A stretch of DNA of 36,340 nt, taken from Aquitalea palustris. Its GTDB lineage: Bacteria > Pseudomonadota > Gammaproteobacteria > Burkholderiales > Chromobacteriaceae. Position 1 is the first letter of the stretch; each line of letters opens with the position of its first letter. The DNA is taken from NCBI RefSeq assembly GCF_003693445.1, contig NZ_RFAR01000116.1, positions 1 to 36,340 of the forward strand, written 5' to 3'. Positions 8,030-16,818 of the stretch are shown here, one piece after another. The notes beneath the pieces are model-generated. The model did not search any database and was not told the DNA's origin. It was given only the letters and a program-made list of their open reading frames with translations. The position numbers and the translations under genes were made by a program.

Positions 8030-9942
8030 TTCTGTTTTGCCTCCAGTTCTTCCCAGCGCGCCAGCTTGTCCAGCAGCAGTTCATCGATGGCCTCGATGCG
8101 CTGTTGCCAGGCAATGGCGTCCTTGGGGTGGTCGCGATAGCAATTCGGGTCCAGCAATTGCTGGTTCAGGCTGGCCTGCTCGGTTTCCAGTGCGGCGATT
8201 TCGTCCGGCAAGGCCGCCAGCTCACGACCTTCATTGTAGGAAAGCTTGCTGCGAGCAGGTTTGGCTTTGTCCTGACGCGCCTGTGTGGCGCTGGGGGCTG
8301 CGGCCGGCTTGCTGCTTTCCGCCGGTTTCATCGCGGCCATGCGGGCACGGGTGTCGATCCAGTCCTGATAGCCGCCCGGGTATTCTTCCAGCTGGCCTGC
8401 GCCTTCAAAGGCAATCACCTGGGTGACCACATTGTCGAGGAAGGCACGGTCGTGGCTGACCAGGAAAACGGTGCCGGAGTATTGGGCGATCACATCTTCC
8501 AGGAGTTCCAACGTATCGATATCCAGATCGTTGGTCGGTTCATCCAGCACCAGTACATTGGCCGGACGGGTAAACAGCCGGGCCAGCAGCAGGCGGTTGC
8601 GTTCGCCACCAGACAGCGAGCGGACCGGGCTGCGCGCACGCTGTGGCGAGAACAGGAAGTCTTCCAGATAGCTCATCACATGCTTCTTGACGCCGCCGAT
8701 CTCGACGAAGTCGTTACCCTGGCTGATGATGTCGGCCACGCTGGTGTCTTCATCCAGCTGCTCGCGGAACTGGTCGAAGTAGGCGATATCCAGCTTGCTG
8801 CCTTGCTTGATGCTGCCGCTGTCAGCCTCCAGCTGGCCGAGGATCAGCTTGAGCAAGGTGGTTTTGCCGGCACCATTGGGGCCGATCAGGCCGATTTTGT
8901 CGCCACGCAGGATGCGGGTGGTGAAATTTTTGATCAGCGTGCGCCCTTCAAAGCCCTTGCTCACGCCTTCCAGTTCGGCCACCAGCTTGCCGGAGCGTTC
9001 GCCCGGGTCCAGCTGGAAATTGACCTGGCCTACGCGCTCGCGGCGGGAGCTACGCTCACGGCGGATGGCCTCCAGCCGGCGTACCCGGCCTTCATTACGG
9101 GTGCGGCGCGCCTCGATGCCCTTGCGGATCCACACCTCTTCCTGGGCGTGGAATTTGTCGAAGATGCGGTTCTGTTCTTCTTCGATGGCAATTTCTTCGG
9201 TCTTGCGTACTTGATAAGCAGTGAAGCTGCCCGGGTAGCTGCGCAGAATGCCACGGTCCAGTTCGATGATGCGGGTGGCTACGTTATCCAGAAAGCGCCG
9301 GTCGTGGGTGATCAGCAATACGCTGCCGGCAAAGTTCTTGATCAGGCCTTCCAGCCATTCGATGGCGGAAACGTCCAGGTGGTTGGTTGGTTCGTCCAGC
9401 AGCAGCACTTCCGGTTTGGCTGCCAGTGCGCGGGCCAGCGCCACCCGTTTTTTCCAGCCGCCGGACAACTCGCTGATCAGCGTGTCCGGGTTCAGGTTCA
9501 GGTGGGACAGGGTGGTGGCAATAAGGGCGTCGAACTGCCAGCCGTCGCGGGCTTCCAGCTCATGCTGCAGGGTTTCCAGGCGTGCCAGCGCGGCGGTATG
9601 GTCGGCATCGGCCAGAGTCAGTTGCTGGGTGATGTGATGATATTCGCCCAGTAGCGCCTTGAGATCGCCCAATCCTTCGGCAACCGCTTCGAATACGGTT
9701 TGTTCCGGATTGAATTCCGGTTCTTGCGCCACGTAGGCCACGCGCACATCGCCCTTGATGTTGATGCGCCCGTCGTCCAGGGTAATGGCACCGGCAATGC
9801 CCTTGAGCAGCGACGACTTGCCCGCGCCGTTGCGGCCGATCAGGCCGACCACTTCGCCAGGCTCCAGTGCAAAATCCACATTATCCAGCAGGGCGTGGTG
9901 GCCAAAAGCCAGGCAGGCCTTTTCAACAGAAATCAATGACAT
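8026..9942 (-). CDS. uup: ABC-F family ATPase, Uup-like
   Basis: The 638-residue soluble protein has two ABC domains and no membrane segment, as in ABC-F proteins that act on ribosomes; Uup also affects precise excision of transposons in E. coli. The first domain has Walker A GRNGAGKS (about 36-43), signature LSGGWKKR and Walker B LLLDEPTNHLD. The second has GPNGAGKT, LSGGERNR and LVLDEPTNDLD. Between them is the charged interdomain linker (about 235-310), and the tail (about 555-638) is a Lys/Glu-rich coiled coil typical of Uup and not of EttA. This tail and the length (E. coli Uup is 635) support the name. It is the first gene of a three-gene minus-strand operon. Confidence 0.93.
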   Translation of the reverse strand: MSLISVEKACLAFGHHALLDNVDFALEPGEVVGLIGRNGAGKSSLLKGIAGAITLDDGRINIKGDVRVAYVAQEPEFNPEQTVFEAVAEGLGDLKALLGEYHHITQQLTLADADHTAALARLETLQHELEARDGWQFDALIATTLSHLNLNPDTLISELSGGWKKRVALARALAAKPEVLLLDEPTNHLDVSAIEWLEGLIKNFAGSVLLITHDRRFLDNVATRIIELDRGILRSYPGSFTAYQVRKTEEIAIEEEQNRIFDKFHAQEEVWIRKGIEARRTRNEGRVRRLEAIRRERSSRRERVGQVNFQLDPGERSGKLVAELEGVSKGFEGRTLIKNFTTRILRGDKIGLIGPNGAGKTTLLKLILGQLEADSGSIKQGSKLDIAYFDQFREQLDEDTSVADIISQGNDFVEIGGVKKHVMSYLEDFLFSPQRARSPVRSLSGGERNRLLLARLFTRPANVLVLDEPTNDLDIDTLELLEDVIAQYSGTVFLVSHDRAFLDNVVTQVIAFEGAGQLEEYPGGYQDWIDTRARMAAMKPAESSKPAAAPSATQARQDKAKPARSKLSYNEGRELAALPDEIAALETEQASLNQQLLDPNCYRDHPKDAIAWQQRIEAIDELLLDKLARWEELEAKQK

Positions 9943-10051
9943 TGAGGCATCTTGTAATCGGGTGACAATGGCCGCAATTGTAGCATGCGGCGTGCTGGCC
10001 CTTGCCGACTTGGGTTACAATGCGCGCCAACTCGGAATGGAAAGGATTGCC

Positions 10052-10408
10052 ATGTATTTTGTTGACCGCTCGGTGGCTGTGATCAAGCCCAAGCAAGCGT
10101 TTCTGGACTGGCTGAATGCCGTGCCCGGCAACGATATGGTGGATTTGACTCTGGACAGCCTGCGCAGCGACTGCACGGTGATCCTGCTGCCGGAATTCAA
10201 CGAGCCGGAAGAGGCGGTAGCCCATATTGACGAGCAGTACGAGCAGCTGTTCAAGATTGAAGTGGCTTCGTGGTATGACGACGAAGACCTGTGGCCCAAG
10301 GATATGTCGCTGAAGGCCTTCTGGGAGTGGTTTGACGTGGAGATCCACTCCACCGTGCTGGATACCGTCGACGCCGACATCAGCAATACCCCGACCAGCG
10401 AGCTGTAA
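10052..10408 (+). CDS. Conserved-looking acidic protein of unknown function
   Basis: The 118-residue soluble protein is rich in Asp and Glu, beginning MYFVDRSVAVIKPKQAFLDWL. It carries a DLWPKDMSLKAFWEWFDVEIHS stretch with several tryptophans. I do not recognise a family. The start is fixed by a GGAAAGGA ribosome site (10039-10046) 5 bp upstream; the open frame extends further but without a ribosome site. TACAAT at 10016-10021 could be the -10 box of its promoter, though no clear -35 is seen. It is 11 bp upstream of the YgfX-like gene and probably the first gene of the folC run. Confidence 0.75.
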   Translation: MYFVDRSVAVIKPKQAFLDWLNAVPGNDMVDLTLDSLRSDCTVILLPEFNEPEEAVAHIDEQYEQLFKIEVASWYDDEDLWPKDMSLKAFWEWFDVEIHSTVLDTVDADISNTPTSEL

Positions 10409-10419
10409 GCGCGCCGGCC

Positions 10420-10881
10420 ATGCGCGCGCGCCAGTTGCTGCCACCCTTTGCCCTGAGCATTCGCCCGTCGCGCTACTGGCTGGGCTTGTTGTCCGGCCTG
10501 TTGTTGCTGTCTGCGGTGCTGGTGTTGGGGTATGTCGAGAATTTGTGGTGGCTGCTGCCCTTGCAGTGGGTACTTGGCTGGCTGGCCTTGCGCGCCAATG
10601 GCTGGTGGCGAAGCAGTCCCTTGCAAGCTATCGCGGTGGATGGACTGGGGCGTATGCACTGGCACTATGCCGGTCGCTCGCTTGAAGTATTACCCGGAGA
10701 CGACTGTTTCATCTCGCCGTTTCTCATTATTGTCAAAGTGATGGCCGCAGGCCGTCGTTACAGCTACCTGTTGTTGCCGGATAGTGCTGAAGCTCAAGCA
10801 TTGCGGCAGTTACGGGTTTATCTGCTGTGGTTTCATGCAGGCGCGGAGACTGACCCGTCTGCTGTCGTAGAGCATCCATGA
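10420..10881 (+). CDS. YgfX-like membrane protein
   Basis: The 153-residue protein has two membrane helices (about 19-38 and 42-60), then a soluble strand-rich part with a GMHWHY-like turn and a C-terminal LLPDSAEAQALRQLRVYLLW stretch. The last resembles the LPDS...LRRLRV ending of YgfX (CptA) family proteins. In E. coli, YgfX acts on cell division and the cytoskeleton next to its partner YgfY/SdhE; no such partner is seen here, so the same role is not assumed. Its stop overlaps the folC start by 4 bp (ATGA), so it is translationally coupled to folC. Confidence 0.6.
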   Translation: MRARQLLPPFALSIRPSRYWLGLLSGLLLLSAVLVLGYVENLWWLLPLQWVLGWLALRANGWWRSSPLQAIAVDGLGRMHWHYAGRSLEVLPGDDCFISPFLIIVKVMAAGRRYSYLLLPDSAEAQALRQLRVYLLWFHAGAETDPSAVVEHP

Positions 10882-12146
10882 CGCAAAAAACAACTCTGAA
10901 CGAATGGCTGGGCTGGCTCGAGGGCCTGCATGCCAGCGCCATCGACATGGGGCTGGAGCGGGTACGCCAGGTGTGGGATGCCATGCAACTCAAGCCGGCC
11001 TTTCCCGTCATCATGGTGGCAGGCACCAATGGCAAGGGTTCGGTCTGTGCCATGCTCTCCACCATGTACCAGCGCGCCGGTTTCAAGGTGGGCTGTTACA
11101 CCTCACCGCACATCCACCGCTACAACGAGCGCGTGGCGATCGATCTGCAGCCGGTGAGTGACGAGCGCATCATGCAAAGCTTCGCTGCCATCGATGCCGC
11201 CCGTGGTGATACCTCGCTGACCTATTTCGAATTCGGCACGCTGGGCGCCATGCACAGCTTCATCGAAGAAAAGGTCGATGTGGCCATCATGGAGGTCGGT
11301 CTGGGCGGGCGGCTGGATGCGGTCAATATCTTTGAACCGGATGTGTCGGTGGTGGTCAGTGTGGATATTGATCACGCGGCCATTCTGGGAGACAACCGCG
11401 AAGACATCGGCTATGAAAAAGCCGGTATCTATCGCCCAGGCAAGCCGGCCATCTGTGCGGATCCACAGCCGCCGCAGCGCTTGCTGGAGCATGCTGCTGC
11501 CATCGGTGCCGATCTCAAGTTGGTCGGGCGGGATTACAGTTACCAGCGCATGGAGAACCAGTGGTCTTTCCAGATGGGTACTTCACGGCGACATGCCTTG
11601 CCGATGCCGGCCCTGCGCGGCGGCTATCAGCTGGGTAATGCCGCGGCGGCGCTGGCGGTGCTCGACTGCCTGCATGCGCGCCTGCCGGTAGGAATCGGTG
11701 CGCTCAAGCAAGGTTTGGTCGAGGTGGACTGGCCGGGGCGTTTCCAGGTATTGCCAGGCCGTCCGCTGGTGGTGCTGGATGTCGGCCACAATCCGCATGC
11801 GGTCAAGGCCATGGTGGCCAGCCTGCGCCAGCTGCCGTTTGTCGAAAACCGCTATGCAGTGTTTTCCATGCTGGCCGACAAGGATCTGTCGGCTGTGGCA
11901 GAACTGGCGCGTGGCGAATTTGACGGCTGGTTCGTTGCCGGGCTGGATATGCCGCGCGGGCAGAGTGGGGCGGATATTGCCGCACGCCTGCAAGCACTGG
12001 GTATTGGCAAGGTGCAGGCTTTTGTCGATGTGGCCTCGGCCTGGCAAGCTGCCTTATCGGCAGCGGGTGAGAATGATAGAATTACCGTTTTCGGCTCTTT
12101 CCACACCGTGGCCGAGGTGATGGAAGCCCGTCAGCAACGAATTTGA
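10878..12146 (+). CDS. folC: Bifunctional dihydrofolate synthase / folylpolyglutamate synthase
   Basis: The 422-residue cytoplasmic enzyme is in the Mur ligase family. It adds glutamate to dihydropteroate and then extends the glutamate tail of tetrahydrofolates. The ATP P-loop GTNGKGS is at 49-55, followed by the folate-site phrase TSPHIHRYNERV, a YFEFGTLGA stretch, EVGLGGRLDAVN, and the DHAAILGDNREDIGYEKAGI stretch that carries metal and carbamoyl-lysine-region residues. The C-terminal domain has DVGHNPHAVKAM. The length matches E. coli FolC (422). The start overlaps the ygfX-like stop, and the SPOR gene follows after 7 bp. The folC-dedD-cvpA-purF order is widely conserved. Confidence 0.97.
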   Translation: MTQKTTLNEWLGWLEGLHASAIDMGLERVRQVWDAMQLKPAFPVIMVAGTNGKGSVCAMLSTMYQRAGFKVGCYTSPHIHRYNERVAIDLQPVSDERIMQSFAAIDAARGDTSLTYFEFGTLGAMHSFIEEKVDVAIMEVGLGGRLDAVNIFEPDVSVVVSVDIDHAAILGDNREDIGYEKAGIYRPGKPAICADPQPPQRLLEHAAAIGADLKLVGRDYSYQRMENQWSFQMGTSRRHALPMPALRGGYQLGNAAAALAVLDCLHARLPVGIGALKQGLVEVDWPGRFQVLPGRPLVVLDVGHNPHAVKAMVASLRQLPFVENRYAVFSMLADKDLSAVAELARGEFDGWFVAGLDMPRGQSGADIAARLQALGIGKVQAFVDVASAWQAALSAAGENDRITVFGSFHTVAEVMEARQQRI

Positions 12147-12153
12147 GGATTGC

Positions 12154-13092
12154 ATGGCTCTGTCTGCTCACGATGAACTGATTCTGTTGCGCAAGCGCGC
12201 CAGGCGTCGCCTGGTGGGGGCGGTTGTGCTGGTCACGGTTTCCACCGGTGTACTGTGGAATGTCGTTGGCCACCTGCCCGAGCAGCAAATGCGCCCCGAG
12301 TCGGTGGAGATCGCCAGCGAGGCCTCCGGCACACCGGCTGAGGCAGCCCTGCCGCCGGCAGAAACCATAGTGGGCGCCAGCTCGGCACCGCTGGCCAGCA
12401 AGGTGCAGGCCTCGGCCGCCCATCTGGCGGCAGCTTCTGCTCCGGCGGCTAAGCCAGCCGGTACCCAGTTGCCGGCAGATCTGGCTTCGGTCGAGCCCGA
12501 CAGGCCTGCCGCTGCCGCCAGTCATGCCGCACCGGCAGTGGCGGCAGTCGCTGCTGTCGGCGCCGTGGCCGCAGTACAAGCCAGCAAGCCCAAGCCGGCT
12601 GAAACAGCCAGCCAGCCGACTGTACATGAGCCGGTGAAGAAAAAGTCTGCCAGCAAACCGGCGGAAGCCAAGCCGCTGGTGGCGCATGCGGAAAAACCGC
12701 CCAAGGCTGACAGCAAACCACTGAGCAAGCCGGAGCAGCCCAAGCGCAAGCAGGCTGATCCGGCCGCAATTCTGGCTGGGCACTTCGACGAAGAACCGGC
12801 ACCCAGCAGTGCGGCCACAAAGAAAAGTGAGTCCAGGGCGGAAAAAGTGGATAATGTCGCCGGTGGCAAGGCGGTGATCCAGCTGGCAGCCTTGTCTGAC
12901 CCGGCCAAGGCCGACGCGCTCAAGAGCAAATTGTCCGGTTTGGGCGTATCTGCTCACTTTAGCAAGGTGCAGACCAGCAAAGGTGAAGTGACCCGGGTGC
13001 GAGTGGGGCCGTTTGCCTCGCGTGCTGAAGCGGAGGCCGCATTGCACAAGCTGTCGCAGGCCGGCGTATCCGGCATCATCGTCAACAAGTAA
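12154..13092 (+). CDS. SPOR-domain protein, DedD-like
   Basis: The 312-residue protein has a short cytoplasmic N-terminus with KRARRR, one membrane helix (about 22-42) and a long periplasmic Ala/Pro/Lys-rich linker (about 50-230) of low complexity. It ends in a SPOR domain (about 237-312, starting near AVIQLAALSDPAKADALKS and including TRVRVGPFASRAEAEAAL). SPOR domains bind peptidoglycan stripped of stem peptides at the division site, so a role in septation is expected. The position between folC and cvpA is that of dedD in E. coli and Pseudomonas. It is 6 bp upstream of cvpA. Confidence 0.92.
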   Translation: MALSAHDELILLRKRARRRLVGAVVLVTVSTGVLWNVVGHLPEQQMRPESVEIASEASGTPAEAALPPAETIVGASSAPLASKVQASAAHLAAASAPAAKPAGTQLPADLASVEPDRPAAAASHAAPAVAAVAAVGAVAAVQASKPKPAETASQPTVHEPVKKKSASKPAEAKPLVAHAEKPPKADSKPLSKPEQPKRKQADPAAILAGHFDEEPAPSSAATKKSESRAEKVDNVAGGKAVIQLAALSDPAKADALKSKLSGLGVSAHFSKVQTSKGEVTRVRVGPFASRAEAEAALHKLSQAGVSGIIVNK

Positions 13093-13098
13093 GCGCCG

Positions 13099-13593
13099 AT
13101 GACCGTCTTCGACTACATTGTGATAGCCATCGTGCTGGGTTCGGTGCTGGTGGCGCTGGTACGCGGCCTGGTGGCCGAAGTGCTGTCGCTGGGTTCCTGG
13201 CTGCTGGCTTTCTGGTGCGCCAAGGAGTTGTCGCCCTTGCTGGCAACTTTCATGCCGAACGAGCTGCCCAGCCAGGGCTTGCGTCTGGTGGCCTCGTTTG
13301 TGCTGCTGTTTTTCCTGTCGTGGTTGGCCACGGCTTTATTGCGCATCACCCTGACCAGTTTGCTGGACTCGACCGGCCTGGGTGGTCTGAATCGATTGAT
13401 GGGTGCCGTGTTCGGTCTGGCTCGCGGGCTGGTGCTGGTCACGGTGCTGGTGCTGGTGGGCGGTCTGAGTGATCTGCCGCGCCAGCCTATGTGGAGGAAT
13501 GCGGTATTGGCCGCTCCATTTGAATCATTGGCCTTGTCATTAAGGCCCTGGCTGCCGGCAATGCTGGCAGACAACCTGCATTACACGGGATAG
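13099..13593 (+). CDS. cvpA: CvpA family membrane protein
   Basis: The 164-residue inner-membrane protein has four predicted helices (about 3-23, 29-45, 66-88 and 106-128). Its family opening, TVFDYIVIAIVLGSVLVALVRG, includes the conserved Gly/Arg pair. A central LDSTGLGGLNRLMGAVFGLARG segment is the best conserved part of the family. E. coli CvpA is needed for colicin V production and for envelope stress resistance; its biochemical role is not settled. The gene sits 6 bp after the SPOR gene and upstream of purF, as in many proteobacteria. A hairpin with a T run follows it. Confidence 0.93.
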   Translation: MTVFDYIVIAIVLGSVLVALVRGLVAEVLSLGSWLLAFWCAKELSPLLATFMPNELPSQGLRLVASFVLLFFLSWLATALLRITLTSLLDSTGLGGLNRLMGAVFGLARGLVLVTVLVLVGGLSDLPRQPMWRNAVLAAPFESLALSLRPWLPAMLADNLHYTG

Positions 13594-13606
13594 TGTGATG
13601 AAACAG

Positions 13607-13649
13607 GCGGAATATCTTGATATCTTCACTTCAAGATTTCCGCCTTTTT
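13607..13649 (+). terminator. Hairpin terminator or attenuator between cvpA and purF
   Basis: GGCGGAATATCTTGA (13607-13621 region) pairs, with one bulged base, with TCAAGATTTCCGCC (13631-13644), and five T residues follow. It would end or reduce transcription from the folC run before purF, so purF may have its own control. Confidence 0.75.
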
Positions 13650-13705
13650 CTTTGGCTGTATGTTTTGTCTGAAAATCCAGGTAGTTGGGAAGAGAGAGTA
13701 GAGCA

Positions 13706-15241
13706 ATGTGTGGAATCCTAGGCGTGGTAGGGCAGTCTCCCGTCAACCAGTTGTTGTATGACGGACTGCAAGTGCTGCAGCACCGTGGACAGGATGCGGC
13801 GGGTATTGTCACTTCCAGTGGCAAGACCTTTCACATGCACAAGGGCAGCGGCATGGTGCGCGACGTGTTCCGCACCCGCAATATGCGTTCGCTGATGGGC
13901 AATGCCGGTATCGCTCATGTGCGTTACCCCACGGCAGGCTCTGCTTCCAGTCTGGCGGAAGCCCAGCCTTTCTATGTCAACTCGCCGTTTGGCATCGTGC
14001 TGGCGCATAACGGCAACCTGACCAATACCGAAGAGTTGAAGGCGGACATGTTCCGTCACGACCTGCGCCATATCAACACCAACTCCGACTCCGAAGTCCT
14101 GCTCAACGTGTTTGCCCACGAGCTGGCGGCGCGCGTGGAAGGTTTCGAGCTGAGCGTGGAGGCCATCTTTGGTGCCATCGAGGCCGTACACCGTCGTGTA
14201 CGTGGCGCCTACGCCGTCGTGGCGCTGATCGCCGGTTATGGCCTGGTGGCTTTCCGCGATCCTAACGGCATCCGCCCGCTGGTGATTGGTAGCACACATG
14301 TTACGGGCAAGGCCGAATACATGTTTGCATCTGAATCCGTGGCGCTGGATTGTTCCGGCTTCAGCATCTTGCGTGATGTCGAGCCGGGTGAAGGGGTATT
14401 CGTCAGCTTCGATGGCGATTTCCACGCCCGCCCGTGCGCCAAGGAAGTGCGCCATGCGCCCTGCCTGTTCGAATATGTTTACTTTGCCCGCCCGGATTCG
14501 GTGATCGACGGCGCTTCGGTTTATCAGGCGCGGATCGTGATGGGCGAGAAGCTGGGCGAGAAGATCCGCCGCGTGCTGCCGCAGCTGGATATCGATGTGG
14601 TGATGCCGATTCCGGATACCAGCCGCCCCAGTGCGCTGGCACTTGCCAATAGCCTGGGTCTGCCGTACCGCGAAGGCTTCATCAAGAATCGCTACATTGG
14701 CCGCACCTTCATCATGCCGGGCCAGGCAGTGCGCAAGAAGTCGGTACGTCAAAAGCTCAACCCGGTCGCTTGCGAATTCAAGGACCGTAATGTGCTGCTG
14801 GTGGATGACTCCATCGTGCGTGGCACCACCTCCAAGGAAATCGTGCAGATGGCACGCGATGCCGGTGCGCGCAAGGTGTACTTCGCCTCGGCAGCCCCGG
14901 CTGTGCGTTTCCCCAATGTCTATGGTATCGACATGCCCACCCGTGCCGAACTGCTGGCTACCGGGCGTACCGAACAGGAAATCGCCGAAGAAATCGGTGC
15001 CGATGCCGTGATCTACCAGGATCTGGCAGCCCTGCAAGAAGCAGTGCACTCGGTTAATCCCGCGCTGCATGAGTTTGAAACTTCCTGCTTTGACGGCCAG
15101 TACATCACCGGCGACATTACTGCAGCCTATCTGGATGCCATCGAGTGTGCGCGTGGCGATGGCGGCAAAAAGGATGAAAATCCGGTCAGCACCCAGATGA
15201 TCGATTTGAACCTGAATGTGGCAGAACAAAACCTGATGTAA
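13706..15241 (+). CDS. purF: Amidophosphoribosyltransferase (PurF)
   Basis: The 511-residue cytoplasmic enzyme makes 5-phosphoribosylamine from PRPP and glutamine, the first committed step of purine synthesis. The ATG at 13706 places Cys2 (MCGILGVVG) at the N-terminus after Met removal. This Cys is the glutaminase nucleophile, which fixes the start. The glutaminase domain covers about 1-235 (with [18 protein letters not shown] and AHNGNLTN). The phosphoribosyltransferase domain follows, with the PRPP motif [10 protein letters not shown] at 366-375. The length is close to E. coli PurF (505). A terminator lies 20 bp downstream. Confidence 0.98.
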   Translation: MCGILGVVGQSPVNQLLYDGLQVLQHRGQDAAGIVTSSGKTFHMHKGSGMVRDVFRTRNMRSLMGNAGIAHVRYPTAGSASSLAEAQPFYVNSPFGIVLAHNGNLTNTEELKADMFRHDLRHINTNSDSEVLLNVFAHELAARVEGFELSVEAIFGAIEAVHRRVRGAYAVVALIAGYGLVAFRDPNGIRPLVIGSTHVTGKAEYMFASESVALDCSGFSILRDVEPGEGVFVSFDGDFHARPCAKEVRHAPCLFEYVYFARPDSVIDGASVYQARIVMGEKLGEKIRRVLPQLDIDVVMPIPDTSRPSALALANSLGLPYREGFIKNRYIGRTFIMPGQAVRKKSVRQKLNPVACEFKDRNVLLVDDSIVRGTTSKEIVQMARDAGARKVYFASAAPAVRFPNVYGIDMPTRAELLATGRTEQEIAEEIGADAVIYQDLAALQEAVHSVNPALHEFETSCFDGQYITGDITAAYLDAIECARGDGGKKDENPVSTQMIDLNLNVAEQNLM

Positions 15242-15253
15242 ATCAGGCTTAGT

Positions 15254-15279
15254 AAAAAACCGGCTGCGGCCGGTTTTTT
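15254..15279 (+). terminator. Rho-independent terminator of purF
   Basis: CCGGC (15260-15264) pairs with GCCGG (15269-15273) around TGCG. Six A residues precede it and six T residues follow. Confidence 0.92.
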
Positions 15280-15428
15280 CTTTGTGGCTGCCGTACATAG
15301 CGCTGGCAGCTGACATCCATATGCCGCAATTTCATTTAAATAATGCCGGGTGATCAGGCAATATAGGCAGCACAAGGCGGTGGCTGGTCATGGTGACCCG
15401 CAGCCGACAACAAGACCCGAGAATCATC

Positions 15429-16613
15429 ATGTCAGTTGAAAATACCCCGGAGCAATATCACGCCGAGACGCTGGCGATCCGTGGCGGTCGTGAAAGCAGC
15501 GACTATCGCGAGCACAGCCAGGCGCTGCACCTTACCTCCAGCTTTTGCTATGAATCGGCCGAGCAGGCTGCCGCCATGTTCATGGGCGAAATCGAAGGCT
15601 ATACCTATTCCCGCTTCACCAATCCCACGGTGACTGCCTTTCAGCAGCGTCTGGCGCTGATGGAGGGTGGCGAGCGCGCCATTGCCACCGCCACCGGCAT
15701 GGCAGCCATCCAGGCCATCATGATGAGCCTGCTGAAGGCGGGCGATCATATCGTTTCCTCGCAAAGCCTGTTTGGTTCCACTACCAATCTGTTTGCCGGT
15801 TTGCTGGCGAAGTTCGGCGTGGAAACCACCTTTGTCAATGCGACCGATCTGGCGGCCTGGGAGGCTGCGGTCAAGCCGAACAGCAAGCTGTTTTTTCTGG
15901 AAACACCCTCTAATCCGCTGACCGAAATTGCCGATATTGCAGCGGTGGCCGCCATTGCTCACCGCCATGATGCCTTGCTGGTGGTGGATAACAGTTTCTG
16001 TTCCCCGGCGCTGCAGCAGCCGCTCAAGCTGGGGGCTGATCTGGTCATGCATTCGGCCACCAAGTATCTGGATGGTCATGGCCGGGTGATGGGTGGGGCG
16101 GTGGTGGGTAGTCATGCGCTGGTCGAGCAGGTCTATCTGCATGTGCGTACCGCAGGCCCGACCCTGGCACCGTTCAATGCCTGGGTATTGCTGTCCGGTC
16201 TGGAAACGCTGTCGCTGCGCATGGAAAAGCATAGTGCCAACGCGCTACAGTTGGCGCAGTGGCTGGAAGCGCACCCGGCGGTGGAGCGTGTGTATTATCC
16301 CGGGCTGGCCAGTCATCCCCAGCATGAGCTGGCTGCCCGTCAGCAGCAGGGTGGCGGGGCCGTGGTGTCTTTCGTGGTAAAAGGAGGACGTGCCGGCGCC
16401 TGGAAGCTGGTGGATGGCGTGCAACTGATCTCGCGCACTGCCAACCTGGGCGATGTAAAGAGTACAATTACCCACCCGGCATCGACCACCCATGCGCGCG
16501 TCGCGCCGGAGGTCAGGCTGAAAGCCGGTATCGAGGAAGGGTTGATCCGCGTTGCGGTCGGGCTGGAGAACGTTGCCGATCTGCAGGCCGATCTGGCACG
16601 TGGGCTTGACTAA
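15429..16613 (+). CDS. metZ: O-succinylhomoserine sulfhydrylase (MetZ-like)
   Basis: The 394-residue PLP enzyme of the Cys/Met metabolism family would make homocysteine directly from O-succinylhomoserine and sulfide. The opening YHAETLAIRGG is typical of MetZ. PLP Lys212 lies in MHSATKYLDGHGRVMGG. Other family marks are SRFTNPTV, ATGMAAIQAI, ETPSNPLTEI, and STITHPASTTHARV near the C-terminus. Position next to purF is also known for metZ in Pseudomonas. That context and the motif style favour MetZ over cystathionine gamma-synthase (MetB), but these paralogues are close. The chosen ATG has only a weak ribosome site; a longer frame starts at 15390, with none either. Confidence 0.9.
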   Translation: MSVENTPEQYHAETLAIRGGRESSDYREHSQALHLTSSFCYESAEQAAAMFMGEIEGYTYSRFTNPTVTAFQQRLALMEGGERAIATATGMAAIQAIMMSLLKAGDHIVSSQSLFGSTTNLFAGLLAKFGVETTFVNATDLAAWEAAVKPNSKLFFLETPSNPLTEIADIAAVAAIAHRHDALLVVDNSFCSPALQQPLKLGADLVMHSATKYLDGHGRVMGGAVVGSHALVEQVYLHVRTAGPTLAPFNAWVLLSGLETLSLRMEKHSANALQLAQWLEAHPAVERVYYPGLASHPQHELAARQQQGGGAVVSFVVKGGRAGAWKLVDGVQLISRTANLGDVKSTITHPASTTHARVAPEVRLKAGIEEGLIRVAVGLENVADLQADLARGLD

Positions 16614-16641
16614 ACATTAATACCTGCGTTTCATTCAAACG

Positions 16642-16671
16642 AACGGCAGTCTAGACTTAGACTGCCGTTTT
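16642..16671 (+). terminator. Hairpin terminator of metZ
   Basis: A perfect 12-bp stem, AACGGCAGTCTA (16642-16653) with TAGACTGCCGTT (16658-16669), has a GACT loop and ends in a short T run. It lies about 30 bp after the metZ stop. Confidence 0.85.
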
Positions 16672-16717
16672 CGCGATGGTAGCAAGGAAATCCGTCATGG
16701 AATGGCAGATGATTTTC

Positions 16718-16761
16718 TTGACACTGATCAAATTAAAACGTAAGTTTGAAACGCTTGTTCG
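16718..16761 (+). promoter_or_regulatory. Promoter of the TetR gene with overlapping PsrA-type operators
   Basis: A perfect -35 box TTGACA (16718-16723) is followed after 17 bp by a weak -10 TAAGTT (16741-16746). Across the -10 lies AAAAC-GTAA-GTTTG (16735-16748). Partly overlapping it is a second, weaker copy, GAAAC-GCTT-GTTCG (16748-16761). Both fit the published PsrA operator pattern G/CAAAC-N2-4-GTTTG/C. Operator over -10 suggests autorepression. Confidence 0.65.
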
Positions 16762-16818
16762 AAAGCTGAGATGGACAAGACCAAATACCCTGCAAGTACA
16801 AAAAAGGCACAAGAGAAC

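Noticed and set aside
7894-9654. Long open frame on the plus strand (586 codons) opposite the ABC-F gene
   Set aside because: It lies antisense to a clearly recognised protein, has no ribosome site or family features, and its length follows from the GC-rich third positions of the real gene.
10002-10021. TTGCCG and TACAAT as a promoter for the acidic-protein gene
   Set aside because: The two boxes are only 8 bp apart, too close for a sigma-70 promoter; only the -10-like box is kept as a weak hint.
12370-12800. Low-complexity Ala/Pro/Lys tract as a repeat element or foreign insertion
   Set aside because: It is the periplasmic linker of a SPOR-domain protein; such linkers are normal in this family and the frame is intact.
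13718-15316. 532-codon open frame antisense to purF
   Set aside because: Its product is His/Gln-rich with no fold signal, typical of an antisense shadow; purF is complete on the other strand.
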